A stretch of 6,201 nt of DNA from NCBI GenBank assembly GCA_024640385.1, contig JAHEFC010000238.1, positions 1 through 6,201 on the forward strand. Reading direction: 5' to 3'. The notes under the pieces were generated by a model, which saw only the letters and a list, made by a program, of their open reading frames with translations, did not search any database and was not told the DNA's origin. Positions 1-6,126 of this stretch are shown here, in pieces. Both the position numbers and the translations under genes were made by a program. Within the stretch, counting starts at the first letter, position 1. The number at the start of each line of letters is the position of its first letter. This DNA is from Sphingobacteriales bacterium. Its GTDB lineage: Bacteria > Bacteroidota > Bacteroidia > Chitinophagales > Chitinophagaceae.

Positions 1-2469
1 TATTTCAAATCGAAGAACGAACTGAGATATATCGGCATGCCGGTAGGGGGCATCTGCACTGGTACCTTATACCTAGGAGGTGATGGTCGCCTCTGGCTTT
101 GGGATATATTCAATGCCAACCAGGAAGGTATTGATCCCAAAACCATTGACTGGGGATCAGACCTTCATGTGGGTAAAAAAGTGAGACCCAGGGATGGCTC
201 GGCCTATGTACAGCCAGCAAAAGATATCCGGCCAGTTGAACAGGGATTTGCATTCCGGATCAGGACAAACGGCAGAACCCTGGTCAAAAAGATGGAGGCC
301 ACAGATTGGGATGAGATCATCTTCGAAGCAACCTATCCAATAGCCCGGGTGCATTATGTAGACAAAAGCCTCAGACTCGATCTTTACGCAGACATCTATT
401 CTCCTTTCATTCCACTGGACGATAAAAATTCAGGTCTGCCTTGTACCATATATTCCTTCACGATGACCAACCGTTCAGACGCGGAGATCAGTCTTGATAT
501 TATTGGATGGCTTGAAAACAAGACTTCAATCCGGTCAGCCAGGGAAGATGATATCCATGTTAATCGTGTTGCAGGCAGATCTGTTGAATGCAGTGTAAAA
601 ACCAATGCTGACCCCGAACAAGAGCACAAAGCGGATTTCGGGACCATGGCCATTGCTGCTGTAAACCGTGATGCAACCTTGATCACAGGTTTCAGCCTGC
701 CGGTCTCAGACCAGTCATTTGATTTGCGATCCAGCCAGGAAATTGAAAAAAAATGCAGTGAGCAATTGATTGCTGCGGTTTTAACCAAACATGTCATAAA
801 GCCATCGGCAACAGCCTCTTCTGATTTCGTGTATGCGTGGCAGTTCCCCAACCTCCGTCTGAATAAAGCTATTCAGGATAAAGGAAGGTATTACAGCAGA
901 TGGTTTAAATCTGCGGCTGAAGTAACCAGTTATGTGATGGCTGATTTCCCAAAGCTATCATCGGAAAGCAGGCTTTGGAAGACTACCTGGTACGATTCAA
1001 GCCTGCCATGGTGGTTGCTGGAGAGAAGTTTTTTGAACATTTCCGCGCTTGCAACAACTACGGCCCACCGGTTTGATTCAGGTCGTTTTTATGCATGGGA
1101 AGGTGTAGGATGTTGTGAAGGCACCTGCATGCACGTGTGGCAATATGCCCAGGCCATGGGTAGGATATTTCCGGCTGTAGAAAGGGATACCCGTGAAAGA
1201 GTGGACCTGGGTTTGTCGTTGCAGCCGAATGGCATGATGTGGTACCGCGGTGAAGTGGTGAAGGGCCCTGCTATTGATGGCCAGGCTGGCACTATTCTTC
1301 GTATATATCGTGAACACCAGATGAATGCCGATGCAGGGTTTCTGAAGAATAACTGGGAAAAGATCAGGCTTGCTACGCAATGGGTGATGGACCAGGACAG
1401 GAACAAAGACGGGATGGAAGACACCCCTATAGAGAACACGCTTGATGCCGTTTGGGATGGTGAGATCGCCTGGCTGGTAGGACTTTGTATAGCTGCGGTA
1501 AAGGCGGGTGAGTTGATGGCATTGGAAATGAATGATGTTGATTTTGCCAAGGCCTGCGGGGAGTATGTGCGCAGAGGGAAGGCAAATATGGAGGAGAAAC
1601 TTTTCAATGGTGAATATTTTATACACAAGCCAGATGCAGAAAAGGGCAGGGCGAAGCTTGGATCTTACAATACATGTCATATCGACCAGGTATATGGTCA
1701 GAGCTGGGCCTACCAGGTGGGAATTGGGAGGGTGCTGGACAAAGAAAAAACGATCTCTGCATTGAAAGCACTTTGGAAATATAATTTCACACCGGATGTT
1801 GGCCCATACATCAAAGACAGGCCCGGGGGAAGACCATATGCATTGCCGGGGGAAGGCGGCCTGGTGATGAATACCAATCCAGCCAATGAGCCGAAGCCAT
1901 ATGGTGAGAATGTGACCTGGCAGTTAGGATATTTCCACGAATGTATGAGCGGCTTTGAACACCAGGTGGCGGCGCACATGATGGCGGAAGGAATGATCGA
2001 CGAATCGCTGGTGATCACGCGGATGATCCACGACCGCTATCATGCGGCCAAAAGAAATCCTTTCAATGAGATCGAATGCAGCGACCATTATGCGCGGGCC
2101 ATGGCAAGCTATGGCACATTCATCACTGCATGCGGGTATGAATATCACGGGCCGAAGGGGTATATGGCTTTTGCACCGAAACTCGGTGCTGAAAAATTCA
2201 AAGCTCCGTTTGTATCAGCGTCTGGCTGGGGCACCTATTCCCAGGAAAAGAAAGGCCAACGGTTCACTGCGGAATTGCATCTGAAGTATGGGCAACTGGC
2301 ACTGAACAGCTTTTCTTTTGAATGCCCGGTCAATATTCACCGTATTCAGGTAAAGCTGTCTGGGCAGGATATTGTTTCAACTTTTACACAGATACAGGGC
2401 AGGTGTGTAGTGAATTTCGAAAAAAATCTTAACATTACTAAAGATCAAAAATTAGTTATTTCAGTCTGA
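1..2469 (+). CDS. GH116 / DUF608-family glycoside hydrolase, 5'-truncated by the window edge
   Basis: This is probably a retaining beta-glycosidase of the GH116 group (relatives include GBA2-type glucosylceramidases and archaeal or bacterial beta-glucosidases/xylosidases); its substrate cannot be read here. The frame is open to base 1 with GMPVGGICTGTLYLGGDG early on, the conserved GH116 N-terminal motif, so the ATG at base 37 is internal and the true start and any signal peptide lie upstream. 822 residues are visible. Counting from the first codon, roughly the first 310 form the N-terminal beta-sandwich domain, followed by the alpha-toroid catalytic domain. The block WEGVGCCEGTCMHVW lies near residues 366-380; its Glu367 (bases 1099-1101) is my candidate nucleophile, with Glu373 an alternative. 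Asp486 in the VWDGE motif (bases 1456-1458) is the candidate acid/base, matching YDGW in GBA2. DRNKDG at residues 466-471 resembles a calcium loop. Family assignment is firm, catalytic assignment is by remembered alignment. The stop is one base before the SlyD-like start. Confidence 0.9.
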   Translation, partial: YFKSKNELRYIGMPVGGICTGTLYLGGDGRLWLWDIFNANQEGIDPKTIDWGSDLHVGKKVRPRDGSAYVQPAKDIRPVEQGFAFRIRTNGRTLVKKMEATDWDEIIFEATYPIARVHYVDKSLRLDLYADIYSPFIPLDDKNSGLPCTIYSFTMTNRSDAEISLDIIGWLENKTSIRSAREDDIHVNRVAGRSVECSVKTNADPEQEHKADFGTMAIAAVNRDATLITGFSLPVSDQSFDLRSSQEIEKKCSEQLIAAVLTKHVIKPSATASSDFVYAWQFPNLRLNKAIQDKGRYYSRWFKSAAEVTSYVMADFPKLSSESRLWKTTWYDSSLPWWLLERSFLNISALATTTAHRFDSGRFYAWEGVGCCEGTCMHVWQYAQAMGRIFPAVERDTRERVDLGLSLQPNGMMWYRGEVVKGPAIDGQAGTILRIYREHQMNADAGFLKNNWEKIRLATQWVMDQDRNKDGMEDTPIENTLDAVWDGEIAWLVGLCIAAVKAGELMALEMNDVDFAKACGEYVRRGKANMEEKLFNGEYFIHKPDAEKGRAKLGSYNTCHIDQVYGQSWAYQVGIGRVLDKEKTISALKALWKYNFTPDVGPYIKDRPGGRPYALPGEGGLVMNTNPANEPKPYGENVTWQLGYFHECMSGFEHQVAAHMMAEGMIDESLVITRMIHDRYHAAKRNPFNEIECSDHYARAMASYGTFITACGYEYHGPKGYMAFAPKLGAEKFKAPFVSASGWGTYSQEKKGQRFTAELHLKYGQLALNSFSFECPVNIHRIQVKLSGQDIVSTFTQIQGRCVVNFEKNLNITKDQKLVISV

Positions 2470-2470
2470 T

Positions 2471-2962
2471 ATGCTGGTTGAAAAAAATAAAATAGTGTCC
2501 ATCAATTATGTGATGAAGGATGAAGTAGGTAACCTGATCATCAGCAATGAAGGCTATGATCCGGAAGAATATCTTCATGGCGCGGGAAATATTCTCCCCC
2601 GGCTCGAGCATGCATTGACCGGATTGAAACAAGACGATGTTATCGATGTTGTGATCCCTCCCGAGGAAGCCTATGGTCCCAGGGAAGTAAGCCTTCTGCT
2701 GGAAGTGTCAATAGAAGATGTGGATGATCCTGAGTCTCTGAAAGAAGGAGAATTTATTCAATTATTTGACGGCACCGAAGGAGTTGTGATCGCCCATAAA
2801 GGAAATCACGTAGTGGTTGATGCCAATCATCCGCTGGCTGGTAAAACACTTCATTATACCATCCGTATATCTGCTGTCCGTGAAGCTACAGAAGAAGAAA
2901 TTCAGAACGCTGCACCCCTGCCAGTGCAGGCCGGAAGCTGTGGCCCGGCGGGATGCTGTTGA
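2471..2962 (+). CDS. slyD: SlyD-like FKBP-type peptidyl-prolyl cis-trans isomerase
   Basis: A 163-residue cytoplasmic proline isomerase and chaperone of the SlyD class. No signal peptide is visible. The FKBP half supplies YLHGAGNILPRLEHAL (residues 34-49) and the IPPEEAYGP flap-side motif (62-70). Residues about 71-125 form the insert-in-flap chaperone domain. DANHPLAGKTL (117-127) followed by VREATEEE (136-143) is the classic SlyD C-terminal strand. The tail GSCGPAGCC keeps three cysteines, a much reduced form of the His/Cys-rich nickel-binding tail of E. coli SlyD, so some metal binding is possible but unproven. The ATG lies one base after the glycosidase stop (TGA-T-ATG) and no Shine-Dalgarno is visible, which suggests translational coupling or re-initiation. 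The 3' UTR carries a 56-bp hairpin repeat and then an intrinsic terminator, so this is likely the last gene of the operon. The family call is secure; the symbol is by similarity. Confidence 0.93.
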   Translation: MLVEKNKIVSINYVMKDEVGNLIISNEGYDPEEYLHGAGNILPRLEHALTGLKQDDVIDVVIPPEEAYGPREVSLLLEVSIEDVDDPESLKEGEFIQLFDGTEGVVIAHKGNHVVVDANHPLAGKTLHYTIRISAVREATEEEIQNAAPLPVQAGSCGPAGCC

Positions 2963-2966
2963 TCTG

Positions 2967-3022
2967 GTGTGCTGGCCGGTTAATGTGCCAGCCGGAGAAT
3001 GCAATAGATGAACAGCTAAGAG
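2967..3022 (+). repeat. 56-bp hairpin repeat, copy 1 (3' UTR of the slyD-like gene)
   Basis: This is the first of three homologous 56-bp units (others at 5840-5895 and, inverted, 6071-6126). It starts 4 bases after the SlyD-like stop with GTGTGCTGGCCGGTTA, a 16-base block identical in all three copies, and ends with TAAGAG. It matches copy 2 at 45 of 56 positions and copy 3 at 44 of 56, without gaps. The central 20 bases (2976-2995) run from CCGGTT to AGCCGG and form a 6-bp stem with one G-T pair; the next two pairs of the stem are broken here (A opposite C). It lies between the stop and the terminator, so it should be transcribed in the operon's 3' UTR. Confidence 0.85.
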
Positions 3023-3055
3023 AAGCATCTTCATCATAATCGAGTTGATATCTGC

Positions 3056-3085
3056 AGTCCTCACCAGAATTGGGGAGGGCTTTTT
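3056..3085 (+). terminator. Rho-independent terminator of the GH116-slyD operon
   Basis: AGTCCTCACC pairs with GGGGAGGGCT across an AGAATT loop, giving a 10-bp stem with one T-G wobble and one A/G mismatch. It is followed directly by a T-run and then AATT. It lies about 95 bases after the SlyD-like stop and reads on the plus strand, so it should end that transcript. Confidence 0.75.
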
Positions 3086-3159
3086 AATTCATATGTGCAT
3101 TAATACTAGCATCCCTTTGAGAGGAATGTCGAGAATATCTTTCTAACTTATAAGTGACA

Positions 3160-3175
3160 AATCAGCATGCTGATT
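3160..3175. promoter_or_regulatory. Perfect 16-bp palindrome in the leader of the DUF3303 gene
   Basis: AATCAGCATGCTGATT is its own reverse complement over all 16 bases and is followed by ATTTTTTT (3176-3183). It ends 32 bases before the DUF3303 start codon, between any promoter and the ribosome binding site. It could be the operator of a dimeric repressor. As RNA it could fold as a 6-bp stem with a CATG loop followed by a U-run, i.e. a weak attenuator. The palindrome is seen directly; its role is inferred. Confidence 0.5.
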
Positions 3176-3196
3176 ATTTTTTTACATTAAAATACC

Positions 3197-3202
3197 AGGA
3201 GG
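3197..3202 (+). promoter_or_regulatory. Strong Shine-Dalgarno sequence that fixes the DUF3303 start
   Basis: AGGAGG sits 5 bases before the ATG at 3208. It is a full-length anti-16S match, unlike the starts of the other genes in this window, which show no such motif. It rules in the 3208 start over an in-frame GTG at 3154, which would add 18 unconserved residues and run through the palindrome. Confidence 0.85.
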
Positions 3203-3207
3203 TAGTT

Positions 3208-3534
3208 ATGAAATTTATGGTAACATGGCGAGTGCACCCAGACAAGAGACAGACCGTTTTTAATGCCTTTTCCCAGATGACCCCTGAGGATGATAAAAGG
3301 GATACAGGTGATAAGATCAAATTGATTGGCCGATGGCATGATCTTGCCCAGTTTACAGGAGTTGCAATTTGTGAGTCAGATGATGCGCAAGCGGTTGCTA
3401 GCTGGGCATTGAATTGGAACAGTGTTCTTGATATCCAGACAGTGATGGTATTGGATGATGAAGAGGCCAGAGCAGTAGGCAGGAGCAAGATTGCTGACGC
3501 GAAGAGTGTGAAACCAGCAGTTATTGCAAATTGA
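3208..3534 (+). CDS. DUF3303 family small protein
   Basis: A 108-residue, presumably cytoplasmic protein with no signal peptide or membrane segment. It looks like a DUF3303-domain protein: MKFMVTWRVHPDKR at the N-terminus (a ferredoxin-like first strand), the acidic block TPEDD (residues 25-29), IKLIGRWHDL (37-46), GVAICESDD (51-59), a W-containing stretch ALNWNSVLDI (67-76) and VLDDEEARAVGR (81-92). The last 15 or so residues are a low-complexity tail. No enzymatic role is established for this family to my knowledge. The fold suggests a small alpha/beta dimer resembling EthD/ABM-like proteins, which is inference. It is a single-gene unit: a terminator lies upstream (3056-3085) and another downstream (3585-3615). 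The strong Shine-Dalgarno and the leader palindrome set it apart from its neighbours and may mean high or regulated expression, or acquisition from a lineage that uses Shine-Dalgarno sequences. Confidence 0.85.
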   Translation: MKFMVTWRVHPDKRQTVFNAFSQMTPEDDKRDTGDKIKLIGRWHDLAQFTGVAICESDDAQAVASWALNWNSVLDIQTVMVLDDEEARAVGRSKIADAKSVKPAVIAN

Positions 3535-3584
3535 AGATTGATCAACTGGCTTGAATCAATGAAATCAGATCATTGGTAGTTAAG

Positions 3585-3615
3585 GGCAGTCAAAAAATGA
3601 CTGCCTTTTTCTTTT
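3585..3615 (+). terminator. Rho-independent terminator of the DUF3303 gene
   Basis: GGCAGTCA and TGACTGCC form a perfect 8-bp stem around an AAAAA loop, followed by TTTTTCTTTT. It lies 50 bases past the DUF3303 stop and reads on the plus strand. On the minus strand the hairpin is not followed by a T-run, so it is not an evident terminator for the convergent oxidoreductase gene. Confidence 0.92.
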
Positions 3616-3671
3616 ATCATATTCAAGGATATTCATGACCTCATTGTTTTTTTATAGCAGGATCTGATGGT

Positions 3672-4958
3672 TTAAATCTTCCAGCCTTTCCGGAAACGCG
3701 GTTGCAGAAGGTTGTTGGCTTCTTTATCGCTATTGAATGTCTCTTTGACGGGATCGAATTTGAGTGGCCTTCTAAGTTCATAGGCAATGTTTGCGAGGGC
3801 ACAAACCGAATTGGAGCGATGCCCTGTTTCTGCCGGGCAGATGGGTTGGGTTCCGTTCTTGCATGCATTCAACCAATCTGCATAATGATCATCAGAAACA
3901 TAGAGTTTTGTCTCTCCCGGCTGAATTGTGGCCGTAGCAATATTTGCAGGATTGCTGTCGAAATATTCTCTTGAAATATCGATGCTCCCTTTTTCGCCAA
4001 TGAATCGTACTCCGAATCCCCTGCCAAAATCAATATGTTTTAACACCACACCATTGGCATAGACCATCTCCAGGCCCCGGACGGCGGCGGGTTCTTTGGG
4101 CGGGTTGAATTGAACGGGACCCGTCTCATCCATACCCAATCCCCATTGTGCAATATCGAACATATGGGCACCCCAGTCAGACAATATACCGCCGGCATAT
4201 TCACGGTACTTACGCCAGTTGGGGAAAATGTCTTTTTCAACAGGTGGAGAAAGCTCTGCATTGAAGGGGTGATAAACCGCAGGACCGATCCATCCTTCCC
4301 AGTCGAGATGTGGAGGTTTCACTTCTTCCACCAGGTTGCAGGGGATGGCCGGATCGCCAACGTTCACTAAAACTTCTTTGATCTTTCCCAGATATCCATT
4401 GCGTACTAATTCACAGGCGGAACGGAAATTCTTCCAGGATCTTTGCATACTGCCGGTCTGGAGTACTACCTTATTCTTTTTGACTGCATTGACCACTGCA
4501 CGCCCTTCTACTAAAGTTCTGGTGAGCGGTTTTTCCAGGTAGATGTGTTTTTTTGCTTCAGCTGCTTTGACGGCCTGGTAGGCATGCCAATGGTCCGGAG
4601 TAGCAATGACTACGCCATCTATTGAGGGATTGGCAAGGAGTTCCCGATAGTCGGGGTATCCTTTAAAACCTCCGGTGGGTGTTTTTTCAGTGGCTTCAGC
4701 GTAGGCTTTTTCCGCCAGGGTCTTGAACAGGTTCAGTTTGGTGGCGTCTACTTCTGCGCCTGCTATGATGCGTACGGGTTGTTTCTTAAACTGGTTCAAA
4801 AGCCCCCTCGCTTGTTTCCCGTTGCCTATAAATCCTAACCCGAACATATCACTGGGAGCAGTATAGCCTTTGCCGAGAACATAACGTGGTACAATGATGA
4901 AAGAAGCGGCGGCCAGGGCCGACTGGCGGATGAAACGGCGACGGGAAGATGGGGTCAT
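3672..4958 (-). CDS. Gfo/Idh/MocA family oxidoreductase with Tat signal peptide
   Basis: A 428-residue NAD(P)-dependent oxidoreductase-family protein predicted to be exported folded. The start is the ATG at 4958-4956, five residues before the twin-arginine motif SRRRFIRQ, which is followed by the hydrophobic stretch SALAAASFIIVP. The longer reading begins with TTG at 4988 and adds ten residues before the Tat motif, so it is less likely. The Rossmann loop GFIGNGKQA (residues 42-50), ATPDHWHAYQAVKAAEA (119-135) and the family EKP motif (142-144) mark the cofactor domain. GGILSDWGAHMFDIAQWGL (257-274) holds the probable catalytic His265 in the C-terminal domain. Relatives include exported Bacteroidota dehydrogenases and, more distantly, GH109 glycosidases that use bound NAD, so redox or hydrolytic sugar chemistry are both possible; the substrate is unknown. 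It is divergent from the metallophosphoesterase and convergent with the DUF3303 gene. No terminator was seen after its stop. Confidence 0.92.
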   Translation of the reverse strand: MTPSSRRRFIRQSALAAASFIIVPRYVLGKGYTAPSDMFGLGFIGNGKQARGLLNQFKKQPVRIIAGAEVDATKLNLFKTLAEKAYAEATEKTPTGGFKGYPDYRELLANPSIDGVVIATPDHWHAYQAVKAAEAKKHIYLEKPLTRTLVEGRAVVNAVKKNKVVLQTGSMQRSWKNFRSACELVRNGYLGKIKEVLVNVGDPAIPCNLVEEVKPPHLDWEGWIGPAVYHPFNAELSPPVEKDIFPNWRKYREYAGGILSDWGAHMFDIAQWGLGMDETGPVQFNPPKEPAAVRGLEMVYANGVVLKHIDFGRGFGVRFIGEKGSIDISREYFDSNPANIATATIQPGETKLYVSDDHYADWLNACKNGTQPICPAETGHRSNSVCALANIAYELRRPLKFDPVKETFNSDKEANNLLQPRFRKGWKI

Positions 4959-5024
4959 AAAATCGTTGTTAAGGAATTCTCTGTACAATTTAATCTTTAA
5001 CTTGATTGCAAAAGCTCCTTTACT
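4959..5024. promoter_or_regulatory. Divergent intergenic region, presumably both promoters
   Basis: These 66 AT-rich bases separate two divergent start codons, so promoters for both genes should lie here or overlap the coding starts. No Shine-Dalgarno is visible for either gene. On the minus strand a TTTTG (5013-5009) and a TAAATTG (4992-4986) resemble the Bacteroidota -33 TTTG and -7 TAnnTTTG elements, but the 16-base gap is shorter than usual and the match is weak. No clear operator palindrome is seen. Confidence 0.4.
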
Positions 5025-5834
5025 ATGGATCGTCGCCGTTTTATTGCAAACTTGTCCGCTGCATTGGTTCTGTTGAACGGGAAAACCCTTTTGGCTGCCG
5101 ATTATTTGTCCAACAACAGGAAGAAGAGGGTGATGCGGTTTGTGATCGGGTCAGATAGTCACTATGGGCAGAAAGAGACACCGTACCGTGAGTACCTGGA
5201 AACAGCAGTAGATCGAATCAAATTGCAGCATAAAGCATCGCCATTTGAATTTGCCGTGATCAATGGAGATATTGTGCATGACGATATCAGTTATTTCGGG
5301 GAAGCGAAAAAGATATTGGATGGTTTGCCAATGACCTATTATGTTACCCAGGGCAATCATGATAAGGCCAACCCCCAGCAATGGGAGGCGGCATGGAACC
5401 GTCCGTTGAATTATGATATCCGCAAAGGAGAGATCGCTATGCTGTTTGCAAGTACATCTAATGAGAAAGGGGAGTACCTGCCTCCTGACCTGGTTTGGCT
5501 GGAAAGCAAGTTCCGCGAATATGCATCCATCAAACATATCCTGCTCTTCATTCATATCCCGCCGGTGAAATTCACGGCCAATGCCATTGAATCCAAACCC
5601 TTTATTGAGATGGTGAAAAAGCAGGCCAACCTCCGGGCTGTTTTCCATGGCCATGAACATGATAAGGACAGCATTATCTGGAATGATAATATTCCCTACA
5701 TCTTCGATGGCCATATCGGCGGTAGCTGGGGCGTAAAATACCGTGGCTTCCGGGTAGTGGAGTTGTATAGTGACGGAGCGCTGGTGACCTATATGATGGA
5801 TCCGGAAAAGAAGATCAATAGCGAGTCGATCTGA
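5025..5834 (+). CDS. Tat-exported calcineurin-like metallophosphoesterase
   Basis: A 269-residue member of the binuclear-metal phosphoesterase superfamily. All five metal-site motifs appear in order: DSH (Asp44, His46), GDIVHDD (Asp82), GNHD (Asn111-His112), the lone histidine in FIHIPP (His177) and GHEH (His210, His212). The site therefore looks intact and the protein should hydrolyse a phosphomono- or diester; the substrate is not evident. The N-terminus MDRRRFIANLSAALVLL carries a twin-arginine motif directly after the initiator and a short hydrophobic run ending near ADYL, so Tat export is likely though the n-region is very short. There is no Shine-Dalgarno before the ATG. The gene is divergent from the Tat-exported oxidoreductase; the two may be co-regulated from the 66-bp gap. 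A 56-bp repeat begins 5 bases after its stop. Relatives include CpdA-like and cell-envelope phosphoesterases. Confidence 0.92.
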   Translation: MDRRRFIANLSAALVLLNGKTLLAADYLSNNRKKRVMRFVIGSDSHYGQKETPYREYLETAVDRIKLQHKASPFEFAVINGDIVHDDISYFGEAKKILDGLPMTYYVTQGNHDKANPQQWEAAWNRPLNYDIRKGEIAMLFASTSNEKGEYLPPDLVWLESKFREYASIKHILLFIHIPPVKFTANAIESKPFIEMVKKQANLRAVFHGHEHDKDSIIWNDNIPYIFDGHIGGSWGVKYRGFRVVELYSDGALVTYMMDPEKKINSESI

Positions 5835-5839
5835 TTTCC

Positions 5840-5895
5840 GTGTGCTGGCCGGTTAGTATGCTAACCGGAGAGTGCATGAGATAAATAAGTAAGAG
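5840..5895 (+). repeat. 56-bp hairpin repeat, copy 2 (just after the metallophosphoesterase)
   Basis: It begins 5 bases after the stop with the same 16-base block as copy 1 and ends with TAAGAG. Its central hairpin is the best of the three: CCGGTTAG-TATG-CTAACCGG, a perfect 8-bp stem with a 4-base loop (5849-5868). No T-run follows the stem, so it does not look like a classical terminator. It faces copy 3 in inverted orientation 175 bases away. Confidence 0.88.
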
Positions 5896-5940
5896 CCGTT
5901 TCCTTTCATCCTTAAAATAACGGGTGGGAAGCCGCGGCTC
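5893..5940. other. Imperfect hairpin downstream of repeat copy 2
   Basis: GAGCCG (5893-5898) pairs with CGGCTC (5935-5940). Inside it TTCC can pair with GGAA and CATCC with GGGTG (one wobble), with a TTT bulge on one side and GCCG on the other. No T-run follows on the plus strand; on the minus strand TTACTTATTTAT follows, a poor tail. It may be a weak terminator between convergent genes or a structured part of the interior of the repeat-bounded segment. Confidence 0.4.
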
Positions 5941-6070
5941 CTGAATTGAATCCATTGCTTCCGGTCATGTCGGTGATGGAGTTGCGGGTTTTCGTTCTCA
6001 ACTCAATCTGTTTCGAGACTGTAGTACCAAATTTTTAGAAAGCCATCTGAGTTTTTGCCCTTGGATCAAT
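5941..6070. other. Non-coding spacer between hairpin and repeat copy 3
   Basis: I see no credible reading frame, tRNA or known RNA here. The only structure is a weak inverted repeat (GAGTTG ... CAACTC near 5979-6004, 14-base loop). Together with the flanking repeats this makes a gene-free stretch of roughly 290 bases. Confidence 0.5.
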
Positions 6071-6126
6071 CTCTATCATGTTTATCTATTGCACTCCCCG
6101 GCTAACTTGTTAACCGGCCAGCACAC
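6071..6126 (-). repeat. 56-bp hairpin repeat, copy 3 (inverted)
   Basis: Read on the minus strand it starts at 6126 with the same invariant 16-base block and ends at 6071 with ATAGAG. The stem is CCGGTTAA-CAAG-TTAGCCGG, 8 bp with one T-G wobble; its innermost pair is A-T where copy 2 has G-C, a compensatory difference. A T-rich tract on the minus strand lies just before the repeat rather than after it, so again it is not a standard terminator. Its orientation fits a position after a minus-strand gene entering from the right. Confidence 0.87.

Larger units (their letters stand above)
5840..6126. mobile_element. Candidate MITE-like segment bounded by inverted copies 2 and 3
   Basis: The 287-bp segment starts with GTGTGCTGGCCGGTTA and ends with its exact reverse complement, and the full 56-bp ends match at 44 of 56 positions. 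The interior holds no credible gene. These are the marks of a non-autonomous element with terminal inverted repeats. Against this, no target-site duplication is obvious (TTTCC on the left, TAAAA on the right), and copy 1 stands alone elsewhere. Two independent 3'-end repeats of convergent genes would look the same. Confidence 0.3.

Noticed and set aside
1078..1680. Long minus-strand reading frames (about 180-200 codons) opposite the glycosidase
   Set aside because: They lie antisense to a well-conserved GH116 catalytic domain, their translations show no family motifs, and two overlap in different frames.
3116..3143. TTTG ... TATCTTTC as a Bacteroidota promoter for the DUF3303 gene
   Set aside because: The gap of about 16 bases and the imperfect -7 element make it too weak to list as a feature.
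3154..3207. Upstream GTG start for the DUF3303 gene
   Set aside because: It has no ribosome binding site, would translate through the palindrome, and the family starts at MKFMVTW.
3174..3545. Minus-strand frame over the DUF3303 gene
   Set aside because: The plus-strand gene has a strong Shine-Dalgarno, recognisable family motifs and a terminator.
4959..4988. TTG start for the oxidoreductase ten codons upstream
   Set aside because: A rare start codon, no ribosome binding site, and it pushes the Tat motif away from the N-terminus; the ATG at 4958 fits better.
5151..5714. 187-codon minus-strand frame opposite the metallophosphoesterase
   Set aside because: The plus strand carries all five phosphoesterase motifs in this span; the antisense product is unrecognisable.
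5840..5895. Repeat copies as standard intrinsic terminators
   Set aside because: None of the three stems is followed by a T-run in the gene's sense direction, and copy 1 is followed by a separate proper terminator.
2967..6126. CRISPR array or integron attC sites as an explanation of the repeats
   Set aside because: Copies are kilobases apart or inverted, with no regular spacers, and the core does not match the attC GTTRRRY/RYYYAAC boxes; no cas or integrase gene is present.
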